From NCBI GenBank assembly GCA_025642065.1, contig JAODUP010000840.1:152501-216500 (forward strand): a stretch of 64,000 nucleotides of DNA. The letters are read 5' to 3'. The notes beneath the pieces are model-generated. The model was not told the origin of the DNA, did not search any database, and saw only the letters and a program-made list of their open reading frames with translations. This stretch comes from Paralvinella palmiformis. Its lineage: Eukaryota > Annelida > Polychaeta > Terebellida > Alvinellidae. The position numbers were made by a program, and so were the translations under genes. Shown piece after piece: positions 12,885 to 25,814 of this stretch; position 1 is the stretch's first letter; each line of letters opens with the position of its first letter.

Positions 12885-13674
12885 TAACAGATTTATTTTA
12901 AACTGAAAATTGAATTATTACTGGATCAGATTGATTCAAACCTGAAAGCCAATCCTCAGAATTATAATTTGATTACTTAATGAATGCGCAGCCACGACTG
13001 ATTCAGCTTCGCGGATTTCAATTAATGACGACGTAATCATTGTAAGATTTGGATGTTTGATGTTTTCCGGCCACTTTTCTGCCCAAAGTTGGCTAAATGG
13101 GTCACGGTAGTAACTGTAAGGTGTAGAATCGAATGTGTTTATTGAATTGTCCCTTTTACCTGACACCACCTGTCTCCGAGTGACCCGTTATATTCGAGAT
13201 GGCGTGTACCCGTTAACAAAATCGTGTACTCGGGTTCTCGTTGAAAATATTATCACCATAAATAATTCCAGGAAATATGGCATTAGGCTATTTTATTAAT
13301 ATTTCCGGGTTGAATTGGTCACCACGAAGGCATTTTATCCGGCATCGTACAAACAGGACAATTTCTTCAAACCGAACTAATGAAATGTCGAGAAAATAAA
13401 TCTAAAAAGCCTAATAGTTTTACTGAAGACATTCTTCTGATGGAAAATAATTATTGTTGAGTTGAATTAGTCAGCTTCGCTTCAGGTCACATCCGGGACA
13501 CATGACGGGAGAGGTGGGGGTGGGGGTGTCTAAGAAAACAGATCCCACAAACACAGCCATGGGTCGGATGGGAACCAACAACCCGAAGGTTAATAACGCA
13601 AATCGGAAAAACTATATCTTGAATAGTAATTCTCGAATACGAGAAAACGGACACGACGTCCGGATGTGTCAGAA

Positions 13675-13936
13675 ATGGCGTCAGTCAAAGACACGGCGCC
13701 CTCTGGTAGAATTAACTACGACAACACCGAAGTAATAAGATTAACTATTCATGATATGTGCTGGCAGCTGGCGGCAGACACGCTGACCAGCGGACCCCCC
13801 CACACACACACCTGCCCCTCCACCCCCTCGATGCCATCCGAATGCATTAGCCCAGCTGGTAGGTGTACACACCGACGGGTTCGTGCTCCCATTAGAGGGA
13901 GCCACCAATACTCCGAATCCACTCAGAATGAAACCA
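13675..13936 (+). CDS. Candidate first coding exon, unrecognised product
   Basis: An ATG in good context (agaaATGGCG) opens 87 codons with balanced, CpG-containing codon use, ending at a gtaagt donor (exon end ...CAGAATGAAACCA). The predicted start is MASVKDTAPSGRINYDNTEV, then RLTIHDMCWQLAADTLTSG, a Pro/His/Thr-rich stretch and a basic part (CTHRRVRAPIRGSHQYSEST). No homologue is recognised and no downstream exon was found. It could also be a transposon promoter region or chance. Confidence 0.3.
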
Positions 13937-14079
13937 GTAAGTAGCCAAAGTGGGCGATAATGTGTGTGAGGAGTGAGGTATGTACTCCCGACAACAACCG
14001 TTGTTAGGCAGAGAGAGAGGAGGAGGAGGCCAAGATTGCATTTTATCGCTCATTCGTTAACTAGCGTTTAAGTTGTTTG

Positions 14080-14715
14080 GCGACAAGCGACAGGATTGTC
14101 GTTTTTTATTACTAGACAAGATGACAGATTAGAGATGACAAGTTGACAAGAGATAATTGATGACAATGGCAGACGATATTCGACGGGATACAGCTGATGG
14201 GATGACTCGATACGGATCGCAGCTGATCGAATTATGACTCGTAAGACACATCCGGCAAGATGGTGACTCACAACGAACAGCTGCCATGATTGTGATGATG
14301 TCTCTAAGGTTACAGCTGACAAGATACAAGAATAACAGTTCACAAGTTGACAGTTTATAGCACGAGACTGGCTGGATAACAATAATCCAGCTGTCACAAT
14401 ATGATAGCTGACAGCATGACAGCTGGGATGATGATGATGATGATTATTGATGTTTTACAGCCACCTTTGTGCAGGTGGTAGGCTAAATGGGCCGAACGAC
14501 CTCCAAAGTAATGAAGCAAAGTCAAAAATGAAACAACCTTCAGATATGCCCACGCCGAGATTTGTGACAGCTGGAAAGATTACACTAACCAAATAACGGT
14601 TGGCATGATGACAGCTGGCCAGATGGCAGAATTCGGCTGACAAGATGACACTTGACAGTATCTTAACCGATCAGGTGACAAGTGCTTAGACAAGATCGAT
14701 TGACAGAACACGACA
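14080..14715. repeat. Degenerate GACAGCTGACAAGATGACA array, split by a SINE
   Basis: Variants of GATGACAGCTG, GACAAGATGACA and CAAGTTGACAGT occur throughout 14080-14427 and again at 14566-14715. The 5'-truncated SINE at 14428-14565 separates the two parts. Confidence 0.7.
14428..14565 (-). repeat. SINE-A, 5'-truncated, inside a minisatellite
   Basis: On the minus strand, the copy stops before the B box and joins flanking GACAGCTG repeat units directly. The ATC-repeat tail is at the 14428 end. Similar repeat units continue on both sides, so the SINE inserted into them. Confidence 0.8.
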
Positions 14716-14719
14716 AAAC

Positions 14720-16280
14720 GGGAAATCAATTAATAAAATCCCGGGAGTAGGGCTACTCCAGGTAACTGCATGGTAACTCCCATACTTGACTATAAAATCC
14801 CACGGAAACAGTGGGTATCTTTTTCAACCTTGATCGCAGAAAACGTGACAGCCATAGGGGGGGGGGTATATCTGTATATGATTTCTGTCATTATCATAAT
14901 AAATTATTAACTTTTAGGTGTGTGTATAAAACAATAATAAATTACCTCAGAGAAAACTGAGGGTCAAATTAATTAAAGATATATTTAAGGGGTAAAATTC
15001 AAATACAGAATTCTGTGAAGTGTGGGGGGTTGGATTCGTTTTTGAGCACGGGAGTCATGACCTACCTGGAGGATTCCCCCCCCCCACCCCGCTATAATTA
15101 CAGTTCATACCCTATTAATAGATAAGTTAGTACCTAGTAGTCATAATGGCGCGAATTAAAATGGTTATATTAATAATTTTCGGGGTATCCGAGCAGTAAT
15201 TAAATTTATTTGATAAAATGTAAATTAGGCACCGAAATCGTGGGAGAAGGTAAACACTTCGATCCATTAGAACCAAAACAAGTTTCTTTATGTGACCTCT
15301 CTCAGTCGGACGTTCAGATTGGGATTCGAGGTCGGAGATATTATCATATTAATACCGAACAATCATTCTTTAAGTATCCAATGGAAGGTATCCAATGTAA
15401 ACAAATTTCATCCTGAGACGATTTCAAGCAGAAAAAGATATATTTTATGTTCCTATACGTCACATCACAGAGGATCGCATCCTGTTCCATGCCACACTAA
15501 ATACGAGACGCACAGATCCAGATTTTATTGTCTTTCGTATATCCAGATGAGCGAGAAGCGGCCATCCCACTAACGATATACCCACAATTTCGTGACTTTC
15601 ATATCTAGATGTTTATACACAATTTTGTGACTTTCATATTTAAAATCGCTTTTTAATATTATATATCATATACAGAGGGGGTCAACAATATTCCAATTTG
15701 GATTGCCTTCAAATATCAAATTCCGGACAAAAATCATTCGACATAGATATTTCTCTGACGCTGATTGTCTGTTTATTGATCAGTGGCCATACTCCAACCT
15801 GTACTTATATTTATAAAGTTGTATCAACAAAGATGACCTTTGCCTAATATGACGTCACTTAATGGAAACCCCTTTATTGTTGGCTTATTGTTAATGTGTA
15901 AATCGTTTTCCTGTCCATAATGAAATATGGCCAGCTTCGTATTAATAGTCTTCTCTCACGCAACTTCCAAATTTGACGTTATATCAGTGATAAGGAAGAC
16001 CTTCTGAAACTGTCTGACATTTTGTCCTACGTTAATGTTGTTAACACGGGACAAAATGCGGAAACGCAGAACAAATGTCGAGTTAGGTAAGGCGGGGCTC
16101 TGTAATGTACGTCCCCCAACGTTTTCTTTTAATTTCTAAGTTCCTCAAATGAGATGCTTGGCGATCTCATTTTAAAATGACATTTCCATAATGCAACGAA
16201 AATGTTACGAACTGACTCGATACCATTAATCCCAGTGTACGTTCGAGTTCGGTACAGCCGGGTACGTGCTAAAATACGGA
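14720..16280. other. No feature recognised
   Basis: AT-rich sequence with poly-G/C runs (14858-14868, 15075-15086). Short open frames at 15.2-15.57 kb have no recognisable domain or splice context. Confidence 0.5.
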
Positions 16281-16284
16281 CAAA

Positions 16285-16648
16285 TTAGGATCGATGATTG
16301 TTGAATGCTCTTCGGATATTCCGCCGTTGTTTTGCTGTTAGGGGAGAATCCCCAGGCTGTCGTTTATTCGGCACAGCCTCTATGTTGGAGTGGTTGAGTA
16401 CGGAAAGAAGGAGCCGAAATACTCTGAGGGTAGTCACTGCCCCAGTGTTTACGACCTCGGTTTTTTTAACGTCCCCCTTTATTTTAAATAATTCAGTGGA
16501 GACGGCGGGCCATTTAACGTGGTCAGCTACCCACGATGTTGTGAGCCGAGAAATTAATCTCTGGAAAAGTTTCGACCTCTTGCGCGGTTCGAACCTGTGA
16601 CCGTTCGCGCCAAGTGCCGGGTGCTTAACCGCTAGGCCACCGGAGCTC
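16285..16648 (-). repeat. SINE-C, long tRNA-derived repeat
   Basis: Minus-strand copy. The head reads GAGCTCCGGTGGCCTAGCGG and GGTTCGAACC; the body of about 300 bp includes GAAACTTTTCCAGAGATTAA, AAGGGGGACGTTAAAA and AGCCTGGGGATTCTCCCC. It is collinear with the copy at 61301. Open frames across it are chance. Confidence 0.85.
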
Positions 16649-17159
16649 ACTAAGTCCGACGTTTTTCCTCAACACTGTTATATACGAGAGTTTTCTTAAA
16701 CCGGAAGTGGATAACGGGTTGTGACAAAAATGGGCGCAAATCTATAATAGGAACATATTACCTATTTTAATGAATTGATGACAAATTATATTTGTGAAAT
16801 CGTCAATTCTTGCAAATAATGTTTTATGTATTTTACATAAGCAATAAAATATTTTACATAAAGATTTTATACATGCCCTTTTAAAGCGATTCTTGTAAAT
16901 TTTCATTCTACTCTTGGATATTTATATTACGCATGCGCAGAAAATCATATCGCGAACAGCAAGTAGGTGTCATATAAGGCATCTTTATGAATATTCAGTT
17001 CTGTCTGTTTTCATTCGCCAAGTACCCCGGACAGAATTGTGTACTGACGTCATCAAAATGTTCGGTTATGTGTGATAATAATAATGTATATTTAATAAAG
17101 CGCACTTACTAGCAGGAGCCATTCAAAGGCGCTGCACAAATAGTATGTAATATAATAAT

Positions 17160-20095
17160 ACCCCAGATAATATGTCTGTAAAACCCTCTAAATGATTTAA
17201 AAGAAAACAATATTTATCTGTGAAAGCGACATTGAACAGGTATGTTTTAGAACAAATTTAAAATTTCCAAGAGACGACATATTTCTATTATCTGCCGGCA
17301 ACCTATTCCACAAAGTAGTGGCTGCAACACTAAACGCACAATTACCATATGACTTCAGCCGAGACACTGGCACCTGCAATAGCATTTGGCTGGATGACCT
17401 GAGTTTTCGGGATGACTTTCCAATGGACACCAGTTCACACAGGTATTCTGATGCCATATCATTAATAGATTTATAAGTTATTAATAAAATCTTGAAATGG
17501 ATACGCTGTCTAACAGGTAGCCAATGTAGTTTTTGAAGAATTGGGGTGATATAATCATATTTTCTAGTATTTGTTACAATGCGAGCTACACTATTCTGAA
17601 TTCGCTGAATGCGATTAATGTTATAATCAGATATGCCATATAAGAGTGAGTTAAAATAGTCTATACGAAATGTAACAAAGGCATGGACTACAGTTACAAG
17701 TGATTCTTGTGCAAGAAATACTTTTAAACAGTGGACGTTTTTAAGATGGTAGTAGGCAGCTCGGCATACTGATGTGACATGTTCATACATGTTAATACAT
17801 TGGTCAAAAATAACCCCTAGATGTTTTACTGACCCATTAGGTGTAATCAAAATGCACCTATCTGTAATACTGGTGTCTTTAAGGATTTAACACAATGTAG
17901 TGATGCCAAATATAAAATATATTATTATAAAAAGAAGATTTTGAGTCATCCATAGCCGAACATCAGCCATACAATGTTCTAAATTCTTTCGGGAAGAGTA
18001 GAAATTTAACTCATTGTCAGGATCCAGTGATATATACAGCTGTGTGTCATCAGCATACAAGTGATATTTAACTCCATATCGCTGCGCAAAAGTACGGGTA
18101 TACATTATGAAAACCAGTGGACCAAGAACTCAACCCAGTGGTACACCAGATAACAAAAACTGAACGTCAGATAAAATACCATGAACAGACACTCTCTGGG
18201 AGCGTTGTTCCAGATAAGATCGAAACCTTTCAAGTACTTTACCTGACAAACAAAACATGTTTTTAAACTAGAAAAAAGTACAGTATGGTCAACTGTATCA
18301 AATGCAGCAGACAGGTCCAGAAGAACAAGTATTACTGGCTTACCTTGATCAATTGACATCATAACATCATTTTTGACCCTAGCCAAGGCTGTTTCAGGGC
18401 TGTAACCACTTTTATAGGCAGACTGTAGTGATTCATTAAGGTTATTATTGATTAAATATTTGTTTACATGGAAAGCAACTGCCCTTTTCTATAATTTTAG
18501 ATAAAAATGTAAGATTTGAAACAGGTCTGTAATTGTTTAGAATGGTACAGTCCATTAGTGCGTTTTTTTATTAATGGTTTTACAAGGGCAGCTTTCATGG
18601 ATCTTGGGAAAATACCCAGAGATAATGATTTATTAACTATATTTGTAATTGGTTTTATCAGAACATCCAGACAATCTTTCACAAGCCATGTAGGCACAGG
18701 ATCAACTGTACAGAAAGTATTAAATGACTTTTTCAGCAACTGTCTCCAATGTATCCGTCATGGATATGCAGGACTCTTCAACCAATGGCTTACTCTGTGA
18801 TAAGGTGCTGGAATGGAATCCAATATCTAAATTTAATATATTTTGACAGACGAAGTTATTAAAACAATGGGCCATATCTTTATCTGAGATGGTATTATTT
18901 GGAAGGACAGTTTGACTTTTATATAATACTTTATTCACAACACCGAAAACAGTCCTTTGATTTCCCTTAGATGTTTTGATCTTTTTATTATAATATTCAG
19001 ATTTAGCAGAGGCAAGGGTATTTTTAACTAGAATTTTACTGACCTTGAACATTTCAAAATGAACACACAAACTGGTCCTGATCCACAGCCGCTCACAATA
19101 CCTTCTGTGTCTCTTTGCAGCCTGTATGTTCTTATTATACCATGGAAGCATTGGTCTTCTTGGCATTTCCTTTGTCCTTAAAGGTTCATGTTCATCTACA
19201 ACGTCTCTCAATGTACTACCATAGAGATCCACTAGATGATCCACATCATCCAGTGGATCCAATACCAGAGAAGAGACTCACAGATCAGTAAGAAAGGCCT
19301 CCTTGTCAATTGACTTATATTTTCTATACGAAATAAGCTGAAACAGATTGTTTCTGTAAAGATACATTAATGTTAATAAGGAAATGATCAGACAACATGG
19401 AAGACACAGACACACCCTTAATCAAATTGTCATAATCACAGGAGATGACAAGATCTAAGATTTGACCATGTCTGTGTGTTCTTTCTTGGACATGCTACCT
19501 GAGATTGGCAAATCTAAGAATGTCAGCCAGTTGTTTGGTATCTGCATTCCTCTGGCAATCCCAATGTATATTGAAATCATCTAAGATCAATAGGTGGCCA
19601 CTATTGGTAGCAATTGGGTCAACAAATCCCGAAAATACCATGAAGAAATGTGCTGCTTTCCCAAATGGGTTTCACACTTCAAAGAATCACGGAGAAGAAT
19701 GCCGACTCCCCCACCTTTCTTATGAATCCGGGCTGCATGATGGAATGAATATCCAGCTGGAGTCACATCACCAACAATTTTCTGGTCTGAAACATTATCA
19801 GTCTGCTAAGTCTCTGTAATGACAAGAGCATCAAGATCCATATCCTTAACACCATCAGATATTTCATCAGATTTATTACATATGGACTGACAATTTATAA
19901 GACCAATACTTATATTTTATACAGCTGTGCCATTATATGGTGTTATTGGCAATGTGATCTCAAATTACTTGCATCAGACCCCAACTGCTTCAGATGCTTT
20001 CCACTAGCTGGGCACATCACTAAACAAATGGTATTACCACCATCAGGACCATGGGCTCGTAATGCAAGCAATTGATCCCTAGTAAAATTCATTAT
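17160..20095 (-). mobile_element. CR1/L2-type non-LTR retrotransposon, nearly complete EN-RT frame, broken
   Basis: Read on the minus strand from 20,095 down, an endonuclease part comes first (GLINCQSICNKSDEI, LDALVITET, GGGVGILLRDSL, LDDFNIHWD). A linker with PWYNKNIQAAKRHRRYCERL follows, then reverse transcriptase (VDPVPTWLVKD, VLLDLSAAFDTVDH, SGVPLG-stop-VLGPLVF, YHLYADDTQLYISLD) and the usual C-terminal part (FNSLLYGISDYNINRIQRIQ, LHWLPVRQRIHFKILL). The catalytic YADD is present, but stops and frameshifts interrupt the frame several times, including one inside the GVPxG motif, so it cannot make an active enzyme. 17090-17160 is its probable 3' tail. Clade choice between L2 and CR1 is by recall and not certain. 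Confidence 0.9.
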
Positions 20096-20099
20096 AATT

Positions 20100-22278
20100 A
20101 TAGAAAGAAATTAATGAAAATATTTAACCGGACACAAACAAAATCCGGGTTATTATGGTAAATACTAGAGTGATCGATAATTATATAGGGCGTCAACTTA
20201 TCAGTTAGAAAGAAAATACAAGAAATACAAAAGAACAAAATATAATGAACTTATACTAATATAAATTAAATATACATTTCAATGGTGTAACTTATCTAAT
20301 AGCTGAACAATCCGAGAAGTATTCCGGTGCCATTACATCGAGAGCCGGTCATACTTCCCGCCAAAACTTATTTTCTGTGTGCAGCGTCACGACTCCCTGC
20401 GTGCCGACACTGAGCATGCGCACGTATTCTGCTGTATGGTGGCCAACCCAAAGTGATCCGTGTAAATACAAACTGATTACGACATTTCTAAACACGCGTT
20501 GTGGGTATAACTTGCAAGATATACGTAATAGACAGACTAAAAGTCATTATTATTATTATTATTATTATTATTACAATCCTTCGAAGAAGATATTGGCCAC
20601 CAAAGAATTATTGTAAGTAATTCATTATATCTGTGAGCGATCTATCCTAATAACAACAATAACAACAACAATAACAACAACCCCCCGCCGTCCGTCATAT
20701 ACTCCTAGTTATCAATAACTGACGCTGACAATTCGTTTAATAACTTTTGAGTTGAAAAATTACCAAATCGTTTAAATTACAAACTACACCAAGACTAATG
20801 TCAGTATTCGGTAGTCAGACAAATACGACGAGTTTCTGATGATCACGAGCTCCATGTGAGACAGGAAAAATACACTGTCTATCTAACTGTAATGACAAAT
20901 GTGATATTGACCAAACCCTCAGATAATGATGATGCCCATAGCTGACCATCCCGGGTCCTCTTCCAAAAGTCTTGTTGTACTCAGATTATCACTGAAAAAC
21001 TAGATATAATGATCAGATTAGATCGAAAAATATTCTCTTTCAAAAAATAATAATAAAGTATCCGTAAACGCTATACTATAGCAGAATATTATAGAATCTC
21101 TATCGTCTGCCATATAATCTTTATCGTCTGCCATATTACAGCTAACTCGACGTGACAGCGCTTCAATTACTCGATATAGCGCGTTGGTTAACCTGAGTAT
21201 GATGTCCCAAAAAAAACAGCCCCTAATGCCTCATGTCATCTTACGTAAGAGTCACATTAATCGTTCGTTGAGTGAACTTCGTATTAAAAGTGAACAGTAT
21301 ATCTCAGAAAGATTGATACTAGTAAATACAAATATTCTATAAATGAGGGGGGGGGCTCTATGTTAACCCAAGACGGAGCTATTTATGTTGTTCTACCGTT
21401 TATGGGGTCATTGATTCGGAGAATAAACCGGAAATCAAAGCGAAAATTACGAACTCTTATCCCGACAACTTGTAATTGATTAAACCGACTATTAAACACC
21501 GAATAGGCTAATCCATTATTCAAATTTTTGGCTATGTGGTAGCTAGAGTTTGGCTAATCACAATCGATAATCGATTGTAATCGAAAGCACGATCTCGGAT
21601 AATAGTAATCTCCATTTATTGGATGGGGTGAAATCGTAATCGATTACATTCGTTCGATTACATTCGGGGTGTAATCGTAATCGGTGATTACCGTCTAGAT
21701 TACACCTGGATGCTCGATTATTGACGACGTTGTATTATGCCGCGATGTCAATATCAGGACCCGAGAAGAAATATGATAAGTTTCTCAATTAATTATAATT
21801 ATGTGTTCTAATTAATCTGTTTGTCACGCCGTACATGTTACGTCACATAATCAGCTCGTAATCAACCGAACTGATTAATATGGTGGTAAATTACAGTTTG
21901 ATAAATGGCTGGTCTAATAAATAAGCTGGTACCTGACATAATAATGTCTGTCTGTCTGTAGACAATGGAGAGATTGGGTTATTTACCTGGCAGTCAAATA
22001 ATTATGAAAAGAATGGCACAAACGATGGGATGAAATCATAACAAACATGATCAACTGATGATTGATTTATCAGGCAACATGGAGGATTACATACTTAGGA
22101 TCAGTAATCGAATACTGATGATCTCTTTATAATAATATCAGTGTATTGTCCACATAAATACATCTGAATCTGAATTTATGATTTCGTCAACAGCAACAAT
22201 AACGTCACAACAACGATACAACAGAAATTAACACCGGCTGGCTGAGCCCAAGAGGCGACATAAATCTCAACACACACA

Positions 22279-22343
<65 letters not shown>

Positions 22344-22820
22344 AATTTATTACTTACTCCTTAGCTATTAGCTAAACAGTGAATATTAAATTCTGGGATG
22401 GGATATTAAATCAAGTTATCATGCCATTGTGTATACCACCAGACTGTGGCAAAATGGCTTCAAAGACTCTTGTATATTGGTATTTAAGAACACGCCACAC
22501 TGGGAAAGCCTTCGATAAAATATCCAGACTTCCCTATTATCGTCTGCAGCAGTTGGGAGACGTTTTAGTATTGGGGGTAAAATATTCATCCCCGATTGCT
22601 GTTTATGAGAATGTGCCTTCGAACGACATTACAAATAATTGTCACTCTTGTTAATTAATATACTTCTAGAAATATTTGTTAATTTTCTTTAGTACTCTAA
22701 TAATAACAATAATAATAATAATAATAATTTATAGAGCCCCTTAATCAACTTCAGCTAATCTAAGATACTTTACACTGAAAACGTAAATACGTTCTGGCTT
22801 ACACACCACAAACACACTTT
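20100..22820. other. Anonymous region with simple repeats and an ATCGATTAC-rich patch
   Basis: Just upstream of the LINE frame, 20330-20470 is CpG-richer, with CTTCCCGCC and GAGCATGCGCACG (NRF1-like); it may be LINE 5' UTR or promoter. (TAT)n at 20548-20572, AACAAC at 20649-20681, GTAATCGATTAC-type repeats at 21555-21710, (CA)n(GA)n at 22270-22341, and a 22715-22790 stretch like a CR1 3' tail. No gene. Confidence 0.55.
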
Positions 22821-22832
22821 ATACACAAATAC

Positions 22833-23105
22833 GTGCCTCTATGGCCTAGTGGGTAAGGGTGTGGGACTTTCTTACTCATGGTCATGTTGTGCGGGAGGTC
22901 GGAGGTTCGAATCCCGGTCGTGGCACTGTAATAGAACCAAGAGACTGGCAAGGTTTTCTTCGCCGAATACGTCATCTATTATAAATTATAAATTTATTTA
23001 GAATTAGTCCCCCGTGGTGAAGCAGTAAATTACAGACCATATACGTCTCCCTCTTTGAGATAGTCAGGACAAGCAAAATAACTGCCATTTCTTCATTATT
23101 ATATT
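22833..23105 (+). repeat. SINE-B, tRNA-derived
   Basis: Different head from SINE-A: GGCCTAGTGGGTAAGGGTG (A box) and GGAGGTTCGAATCCCGGTC (B box). The body then has CGCCGAATACGTCATCTATT, TAAATTTATTTAGAATTAGT and GTAAATTACAGACCATATAC, ending in an ATT-rich tail. The whole 270 bp matches the split copy at 27993. Confidence 0.85.
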
Positions 23106-23149
23106 ATATACATTATATATTACTACATAAATACAATGGTTTATAGATA

Positions 23150-25100
23150 TTATAAATAGACTAATTTAAATAAGAGGATTTTTAAAAAACTTAACAAATA
23201 TTTCTTTACTTGCTGCAAGCGTAAAGGAGCAGTTCACCCGGAGATAATATTACTTAAATATGTAATGTTTTTAACGATAAAAAACAAAATTCACAATAAT
23301 AATCACGAACTATACCTGATATCATAGATATAAGGAAATAATCCAAATTACTGGAGGGCCGCCATTATGGCTGCACCGGAAGCCAGATTCTAAGGCGGGA
23401 AGGAGAAAAGTCATATGTTCTGACGTCACATGGGCCAGTAGTACACAGAGTTCACACAGACGCCAGTTAGTGTTCCCGGTTCTGCTCGCACTTTCTTCGA
23501 TGATTCAGCTTTATTCCAAACGATTAAAATCGTCTTCATCTTGCAATGGTTCTTCTGGCTCAAACTGATATGGCTGAATGTCAGTCATGGTGTTAATTTA
23601 GCGAGATTATTACGTTTTTGTTCTGGAATTATTCCTGACAAACTCTTATTTACGTGTTTTTAAATGGACTATACATACTTCCGGTCAAACTGCTGGGTTC
23701 AAGTGACGTCAGCATTCATGAGCTTCCGGGCTCTGTCTAGCTTCAAAATGGTTGCGCCCACAAGCCATTAAAGGTTATTTAATCCGCATGATATTTGTGA
23801 ACATAGCTATATTAGTCGTGAAGATTTGAAATGAAGGTAAACTGTTCCTTTAATAAGATTTGACAACTTATTTCACAGCCTGGAAGCTGATTGTCGGAAA
23901 GACTTTTGTCCGTACATGGCTGTGTGATTTTTCGTCATCCTCAAAGGTGAACAGGACTCAGATTCCACTGATGTTACTGGTATATACTTCTGCCTGAGTG
24001 GTTAAGTACAGTGGTGATGTTGCTCTTAGTACGTTGAATGTCTCAAATGTGATCTTGTACAGTGAGTGATCTGAAAATTAGAGTAATCTAGCGCAGCTGG
24101 AACAAAACTGATATTATACGTTCCCTGTTGAGGTTGCGTCTTATCAGGTGCGAGGCACAGTTCTGCATTCGCTGTAGGTGGCTTGTCAGACAGAGGGATA
24201 TATCATATAACAATGCATTTCCATAGTCCAGTCGAGAAATTATAATGGGTTGGATTAAAGTTGTCCATGTATCATCATTTATGTACTTACGAATAAGTTC
24301 TTGTTTGATAATAGCAGGACTTTTATATAGAATTCACTTTCTTCTCCATTCCTGTACTATTATCCAGTATAACCCCTAGATATCTCACAGACATGGAATA
24401 ATTTATATAACTGGATCTTATCTTAATGCGAATATTATCAGTTTTCTTCACATATTTCTAGCCTGAGAAAACAATGAACTCAGTTTGATCCTTATTCAAT
24501 TTCATCATGTTGGTGTACATCCAAAATACTTTTTCTCTTCAATAAAAGCTTCAATTAACGATAAAATATTATCCCATTTATCACATGGCTTTTTAATGTC
24601 CTATAGACTTGAGTATCATCGACATAACAATGATTTTTAATATTATTCCATGTAATATAACAATTTCACCAACTGGTTCAGGATAGATACAGTAATTCTT
24701 TAGTCTTAAAATGGATCCTATTGGTACACCAAAATGAAAACGTACATCTTGTGATGTTATATCCGTGACTGAAACACCCAACAGGTGACAGCCAGGGGTC
24801 TCTACCCCCAAATTTCAACAAGGACAATGAGTTATGTAGGTGAGCTACGACTTTAGTCAAATTAAAGCCTTTTGTTTGACGCCAAATAAAAACGCCAAAC
24901 TCTTCAGTAATATCGGATGATCGATTACACCAAAAGTTACAGATAAATCAAACATAATAAATCCAGTCGTGGATCCTTCATCAAGAACCTCAGCAATGTC
25001 ACTGTACACTTTCAAGACAACGGTTTCTGTTGAATGACCTCTACGATAAGCAGACTGATTGATAACTGTCATTAAGGTCAGTGTACTGCAAATGCTCATC
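23150..25100 (-). mobile_element. CR1/L2-type LINE relic, split by a MITE-like element
   Basis: Minus-strand reading gives QSAYRRGHSTETVVLKVYSD, FIMFDLSVTFGVIDH (AFD changed to TFG) and further RT/C-terminal pieces down to about 23.85 kb, all frameshifted. After the inserted element (23223-23852) the frame appears to resume with a KEIFVKFFKNP-like end. The endonuclease half is absent. It is more decayed than the copy at 17-20 kb and not closely related to it. Confidence 0.82.
23223..23852. mobile_element. Non-autonomous DNA element (MITE-like) with AAAGGAxCAGTT ends
   Basis: Ends are inverted: AAAGGAGCAGTTCACCC at the left and the complement of AAAGGAACAGTTTACC at the right. Sub-terminal parts also mirror each other loosely (GCACCGGAAGC, TGACGTCAC on the left; TGACGTCAG, GAGCTTCCGG on the right). 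About 630 bp with no coding capacity. Superfamily not determined. Confidence 0.65.
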
Positions 25101-25109
25101 TATAAGCCT

Positions 25110-25728
25110 TTCGGTATGTTTCGAGATAAAAGAAAGGCTAAATATTACAAAGTAATCGTAATCGATTACTATCATTATTCATATAATTACAATCGCAACC
25201 ATAATCTTATATTGTCAGGTAATTATAGCCATTATCGATTACTTTAGTTTCCTAATCATCACAATTCTGGACTAGTATTACCTGTATTTGCGGGGTGTTT
25301 CATCCGACAGTTTTATTTCATTAACTGACCAGCTCCGACGACAAGTTTTGATCACTGACCAATTATTTGCTTAAAAATATTAAATTCTCCTTTAAGACAT
25401 TAGGTTCAACTTAAAATGGGTTCTAATGTATATGCGCACATGCAAACACACAAACATTGAATTATTGAACTCTGATAATGGATGTCTCAAGCTACCAGCA
25501 GTTTTCCTGTATATCTGAGGATAAGATTTGACGTCACCAATAATAAACATATCACAAGCAGCACGCTATCTGGTGGTGTTTGATAGAATTAGAATAACAA
25601 AAACATAAGCTGCTTGGAGGAGATTTGCTGAAATTCCTTCGATAGTTAAGCCACAGTAAAGTTTCAAACTTTCTGAATACATTAAAAATGGCAGCTTGTA
25701 TGGAAGGCAGTTGTGTTTTTGATACCTC

Positions 25729-25814
<86 letters not shown>

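Noticed and set aside
16285..16650. A 121-codon minus-strand and 100-codon plus-strand protein at 16.3 kb, and similar frames at 61.2-61.8 kb
   Set aside because: Both loci are copies of the same tRNA-derived repeat (SINE-C), and frames lie on both strands.
22379..22654. 91-codon frame at 22.4 kb
   Set aside because: No recognisable domain, promoter or splice site; composition fits chance in a stop-poor stretch.
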